DNA of 64,000 nucleotides from Stomorhina lunata (taxonomy: Eukaryota; Arthropoda; Insecta; Diptera; Rhiniidae). The stretch is from positions 110,020,493 through 110,084,492 of the forward strand of contig OW121742.1 in assembly GCA_933228675.1 (NCBI GenBank), read 5' to 3'. This document shows positions 60,350 to 64,000 of the stretch, piece by piece; the first letter of the stretch is position 1, and each line of letters starts with the position of its first letter. The position numbers and the translations under genes are program-made. The notes under the pieces were generated by a model that did no database searches, was not told where the DNA came from, and saw nothing but the letters and a program-made list of their open reading frames with translations.

Positions 60350-61340
60350 GAAAACTCTTCCTATAGTCAAATTTTCTATAGAAAACTATTCCTATAGTCA
60401 AATTTTCTATAGAAAACTCTTCCTACCGTCAAATTTTCTATAGAAAATTCATCCTAACGTCAAATTTTCTATAGAAAACTCTTGCTAACGTCAAATTTTC
60501 TATAGAAAACTCATCCTAACGTCAAATTTTCTATAGAAAACTCTTGCTAACGTCAAATTTTCTATAGAAAACTCTTCCTACCGTCAAATTTTCTAAAGAA
60601 AACTCATACTAACGTAAATTTTCTGTAGAAAATTCATCCTAACGTCAAATTTTCTATAGAAAACTCTTGCTAACGTCAAATTTTCTATAGAAAATTCATC
60701 CTAACGTCAAATTTTCTATAGAAAACTCTTGCTAACGTCAAATTTTCTATAGAAAACTCTTCCTACCGTCAAATTTTCTATAGAAAACTCATACTAACGT
60801 AAATTTTCTGTAGAAAATTCATCTTAACGTCAAATTTTCTATAGAAAACTCTTGCTAACGTCAAATTTCCTATAGAAAACTCATCCAAACGTCAAATTTT
60901 CTATAGAAAACTCATCCTAACGTCAAATTTTCTATAGAAAACTCTTGCTAACGTCAAATTTTCTATAGAAAACTCTTCCTAACGTCAAATTTTCCATAGA
61001 AGACTCTTCCTAACGTCAAATTTTCTATAGTAGACTCTTCCTAACGTCAAATTTTCTGTAGAAAACTCTTCCTAACGTCAAATTTTCTACATAAAACTCT
61101 TCCTAACGTCAAATTTTCTATAGAAAACTCTTCCTAACATCAAATTTTCTATAGAAAACTCTTCCTAACATCAAATTTTCTATAGAAAACTCTTCGTATC
61201 GTCAAATTTTCCATAGTAAACTCTTTCTATCGTCAAATTTTCTGCACGAAACTCTTCCTATCGTCAACTTTTATATAAAAAGCTCTTCCTATCTTCAACA
61301 TTTCTGCAAAAAACTCTTCCTATCGTCAACTGTTCTATAT
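60350..61340 (-). repeat. 31-bp satellite family B, reverse array
   Basis: About 32 units containing TTTTCTATAGAAAACTC followed by TTCCTAACGTCAAA. The reverse complement differs from the family B unit at 62575-64000 at only about four positions (GTTAGGAAGAGT against GATAGGAAGACA). Units with CTTGCTAACG and CATCCTAACG alternate near 60440-60980, which suggests a two-monomer higher-order repeat. Confidence 0.93.
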
Positions 61341-61395
61341 GAAAAGTCTTCTGAATTTAATTAAAGTTATGTTTAAGTGTTGCCATAGTAATATT

Positions 61396-61401
61396 TTTAT
61401 T
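61396..61401 (-). terminator. Candidate polyadenylation signal for peritrophin gene
   Basis: TTTATT on the plus strand reads AATAAA on the minus strand, about 48 bases past the stop codon. Confidence 0.4.
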
Positions 61402-61448
61402 GTTGAGCAATAATCTTAAGAATAAAATAAAACATTCGCTTTAATTGA

Positions 61449-62455
61449 TTAGAGATCATCGATTGGAGGATGAGTTTTCTCCTGATCACAGCATTTATAA
61501 TAGATTATCCGGGGTACACACGATTGCTGGAGCTCATCATAGAACAAACTATCGGCACAGGTGGCCTCGAGGACCTCAACATTATTTTCACATCTTATGT
61601 AGTTACGACAATTATTACGATAACCATTAACTACAATATTGCCACGCCCATCACAACGATTATGCGGACAATCAACCTCTCTGGGATCCAAGCAATCCTG
61701 ATTTTCTTCACTGAAAAACTTTCCGGGGGGACATTGTAACCAAACCGGCTGCAGATCATGGGCAAATTCACCCTTGAAGGTACACAAGAAGTAGCCACGA
61801 CAAGAACCACCATCGGTCACTTTACCCACATAGGGTTTTTTAGCTTTGATGCATACATCCTCCAGAGGATGGGTGTTACAGGGCACCGTCTTCTTTTCCA
61901 CACACTTACCCAATTCGACATTGAAGTATTGATTTTTGCATTTCTGCTCCTTGTGTTCGTTTTTCTCACACTTAAAGTATTTCGAGCAGTCGCTTTCGTC
62001 GCGGAATAGAACTTTATCCGCTACCAGTTCACATATTTTATTAACATACTTGCAAGTGGCCTGTCTAGGGTACACGCACATCTGCAGCTGTTCATCGAAG
62101 TAGAGCTCTTGGCCACAGCTACTGAGGTACGATTCGCCGCCCTCGCAGTAGTAAAAACCATGGCAATCGGTGGCACTGGCCACCCATGTACCATCTTTAG
62201 CCCCCGCGCAACGGTTATCGCATACTTTTGTATCGGCGTTTTTAACACATTTTCCTTGTTTGGCATCGTATTTAAGATCCGGTTCGCAGTCGAATATTTC
62301 ACCTGACTGACCATTGCAAACTATATACTGATCACATGATCCGGGCATACGTATTTTGGTGCCCTTTTTAAACAAACGACAAAGTCGAGTCTGGTCTAAC
62401 TCTTCCGCCAAGATTGAGGGATATAGGGCAAATGAGAGTAAGAGAAGATGTAGCG
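61449..62455 (-). CDS. Peritrophin-like protein with five chitin-binding domains, first exon not found
   Basis: Secreted chitin-binding protein, probably of the gut peritrophic matrix or cuticle. The exon encodes 334 residues and the stop. It opens with LHLLLLSFALYPSILAEE, the hydrophobic core and cleavage region of a signal peptide, so only the initiator exon is missing. Five type-2 chitin-binding (CBM14) domains follow, each with six cysteines, for example CDQYIVCNGQSGEIFDCEPD, CHGFYYCEGGESYLSSC, CSKYFKCEKNEHKEQKC, CRGYFLCTFKGEF and CRNYIRCENNVEVLEATC. Five domains match the layout of blow-fly peritrophin-44. The exon starts after TTTTTAG with two bases of a split codon; the nearby ATG at 62478 is out of frame. 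Its start exon must lie upstream within or beyond the satellite array. Confidence 0.9.
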
Positions 62456-62574
62456 CTAAAAAGAAAAAATAACTTCATTTTATTGAGAAAACGGGTCGTT
62501 GTCGGAAATTTTGAATAGACAAAATATTAGAAATTTTGAAATCTTATTTTCGGAAAGGAAAAAATGACGAAAGA

Positions 62575-64000
62575 AAGACATTTCTATAGAAAAGTTGACC
62601 AAAGGAAGACATTTCTATAGAAAAGTGGACCAAAGGAAGACATTTCTATAGAAAAGTTGACCAAAAGGAAGATATTTCTATAGAAAAGTTGACCAAAGGA
62701 AGACATTCCCATAGAAAAGTTGACCAAAGGAAGAAATTTCTATAGAAAAGTTGACCAGAGGAAGACATTTTTATAGAAAAGTTGACCAAAGGAAGACGTT
62801 TCTATAAAAATGTTGACCAAAGGAAGACATTTCTATAAAAAAGTTGACCAAAGGAAGACATTTCTATAGAAAAGTTGAACAAAGGAAGACATTTCTATAG
62901 AAAAGTTGACCAAAGGAAGACATTTCTATAGGAAAATTGACCAAAGGAAGACATTTTTATAGAATACTTGACTTAAGGAAGACATTTCTATAGAAAAGTT
63001 GACAATAGGAAGACATTTCTATAGAAAAGTTGACCAGAGAAGACATTTCTATAGAAAAGTTGACGATAGGAAGACATTTCTATAGAAAAGTTGACGATAT
63101 GAAGACATTTCTATAGAAAAGTTGTCCATGGGAAGATATTTCTATAGAAAAGTTGACGATAGGAAGACATTTCTATAGAAAATTTGACGATAGGAAGACA
63201 TTTCTATAAAAAAGTTGATGACAGGAAGACATTTCTATAGAAAAGCTGACGATAGGAAGACATTTCTATAGAAAAGTTGATGACAGGAAGACATTTCTAT
63301 AGAAAAGTTGACCAGAGGAAGACATTTTTATAGAAAAGTTGACCAAAGCAAGACATTTCTCTAGAAAAGTTGACCAAAGGAAGACGTTTCTATAAAAATG
63401 TTGACCAAAGGAAGACATTTCTATAGAAAAGTTGACCAAAGGAAGACATTTCTATAGAAAAGTTGAACAAAGGAAGACATTTCTATAGAAAAGTTGACCA
63501 CAGGAAGACATTTCTATAGAAAAGATGATCAAAGGAAGACATTTCTATAGAAAAAATGACCAAAGGAAGACATTTCTATAGAAAAGTTGACCAAAGGAAG
63601 ACATTTCTATAGGAAAATTGACCAAAGGAAGACATTTTTATAGAAAACTTGACTTAAGGAAGACATTTCTATAGAAAAGTTGACGATAGGAAGACATTTC
63701 TATAGAAAAGTTGACGATAGGAAGACATTTCTAAAGAAAAATTGACGATAGGAAACCATTTCTATAGAAAATTTGACGATAGGAAGACATTTCTATAGAA
63801 AAGTTGACGATAGGAAACCATTTCTATAGAAAAGTCTACGATAGGAAGACATTTCTATAGAAAAGTTGACGATAGGAAGACATTTCTATAGAAAAGTTGA
63901 CCAGAGAAGACATTTCTATAGAAAAGTTGACGATAGGAAGACATTTCTATAGAAAAGTTGACGATAGGAAGACATTTCTATAGAAAAGTTGACGATAGGA
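62575..64000 (+). repeat. 31-bp satellite family B, forward array reaching the window end
   Basis: About 46 units with TTTCTATAGAAAAGTTGACC or GACGATAGG and GGAAGACA. GACCAAAGG and GACGATAGG variants form alternating blocks, and a long stretch near 62755-62990 recurs near 63300-63670, which points to a duplicated block of roughly 550-700 bp. The array continues past the window and probably lies in the first intron or promoter of the peritrophin gene. Confidence 0.95.

Noticed and set aside
62411..62478. ATG at 62478 as peritrophin start
   Set aside because: It is out of frame with the chitin-binding domains and would read through the TTTTTAG acceptor; the in-frame codon at 62411 is TTG inside the signal peptide.

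Overview
This is a gene-bearing piece of an insect nuclear genome, most likely a higher (calyptrate, blow-fly-like) dipteran. The spliced proteins resemble their Drosophila counterparts closely, introns carry GT/AG borders, the non-coding DNA is very AT-rich, and the last gene has the five-domain layout of blow-fly peritrophins. The species assignment is inference; nothing here is prokaryotic, plasmid or viral.

Layout: 1-2876 is an 11-bp satellite with higher-order structure. 3820-7135 holds two opposed arrays of a 31-bp satellite (family A). 7239-10722 (+) is a core alpha-1,3-fucosyltransferase (FucTA-like) with one apparent base insertion and a third family A array in intron 3. 11700-19430 is a transposon graveyard: Tc1/mariner relics, a 3.2-kb terminal-inverted-repeat element, LINE fragments and a ~110-bp foldback MITE. 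20014-24759 (-) is Msh6 (mismatch repair), head-to-head with Prp31 (25545-27341, +, U4/U6 snRNP); a MITE with perfect 27-bp ends sits between them. 27713-32635 (-) is an ERGIC3-type cargo receptor; one of its introns contains a complete Romo1 gene on the opposite strand (29286-29667) and a tRNA-derived SINE, another contains a 31/33-bp satellite (family B). 35532-57252 (+) is a BNIP3-type mitophagy receptor spread over 21.7 kb; its 19.3-kb first intron holds two hAT-like elements with perfect 8-bp target duplications and further insertions, and its third intron is almost wholly a fourth satellite (family D). 58993-60170 (-) is mTERF3. 61449-62455 (-) is most of a five-domain peritrophin, lying between opposed family B arrays; its first exon is not found.

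The genes form no operon or pathway, although three products act in mitochondria (Romo1, BNIP3, mTERF3). The most distinctive property of the window is its repeat landscape: satellites with different sequences but the same 31-bp monomer length, each built from short dyads, occupy introns and gene flanks, often in opposed pairs. No new coding system was found. The best candidates for new biology are these 31-bp arrays and the terminal-inverted-repeat element with a 17-bp target duplication.
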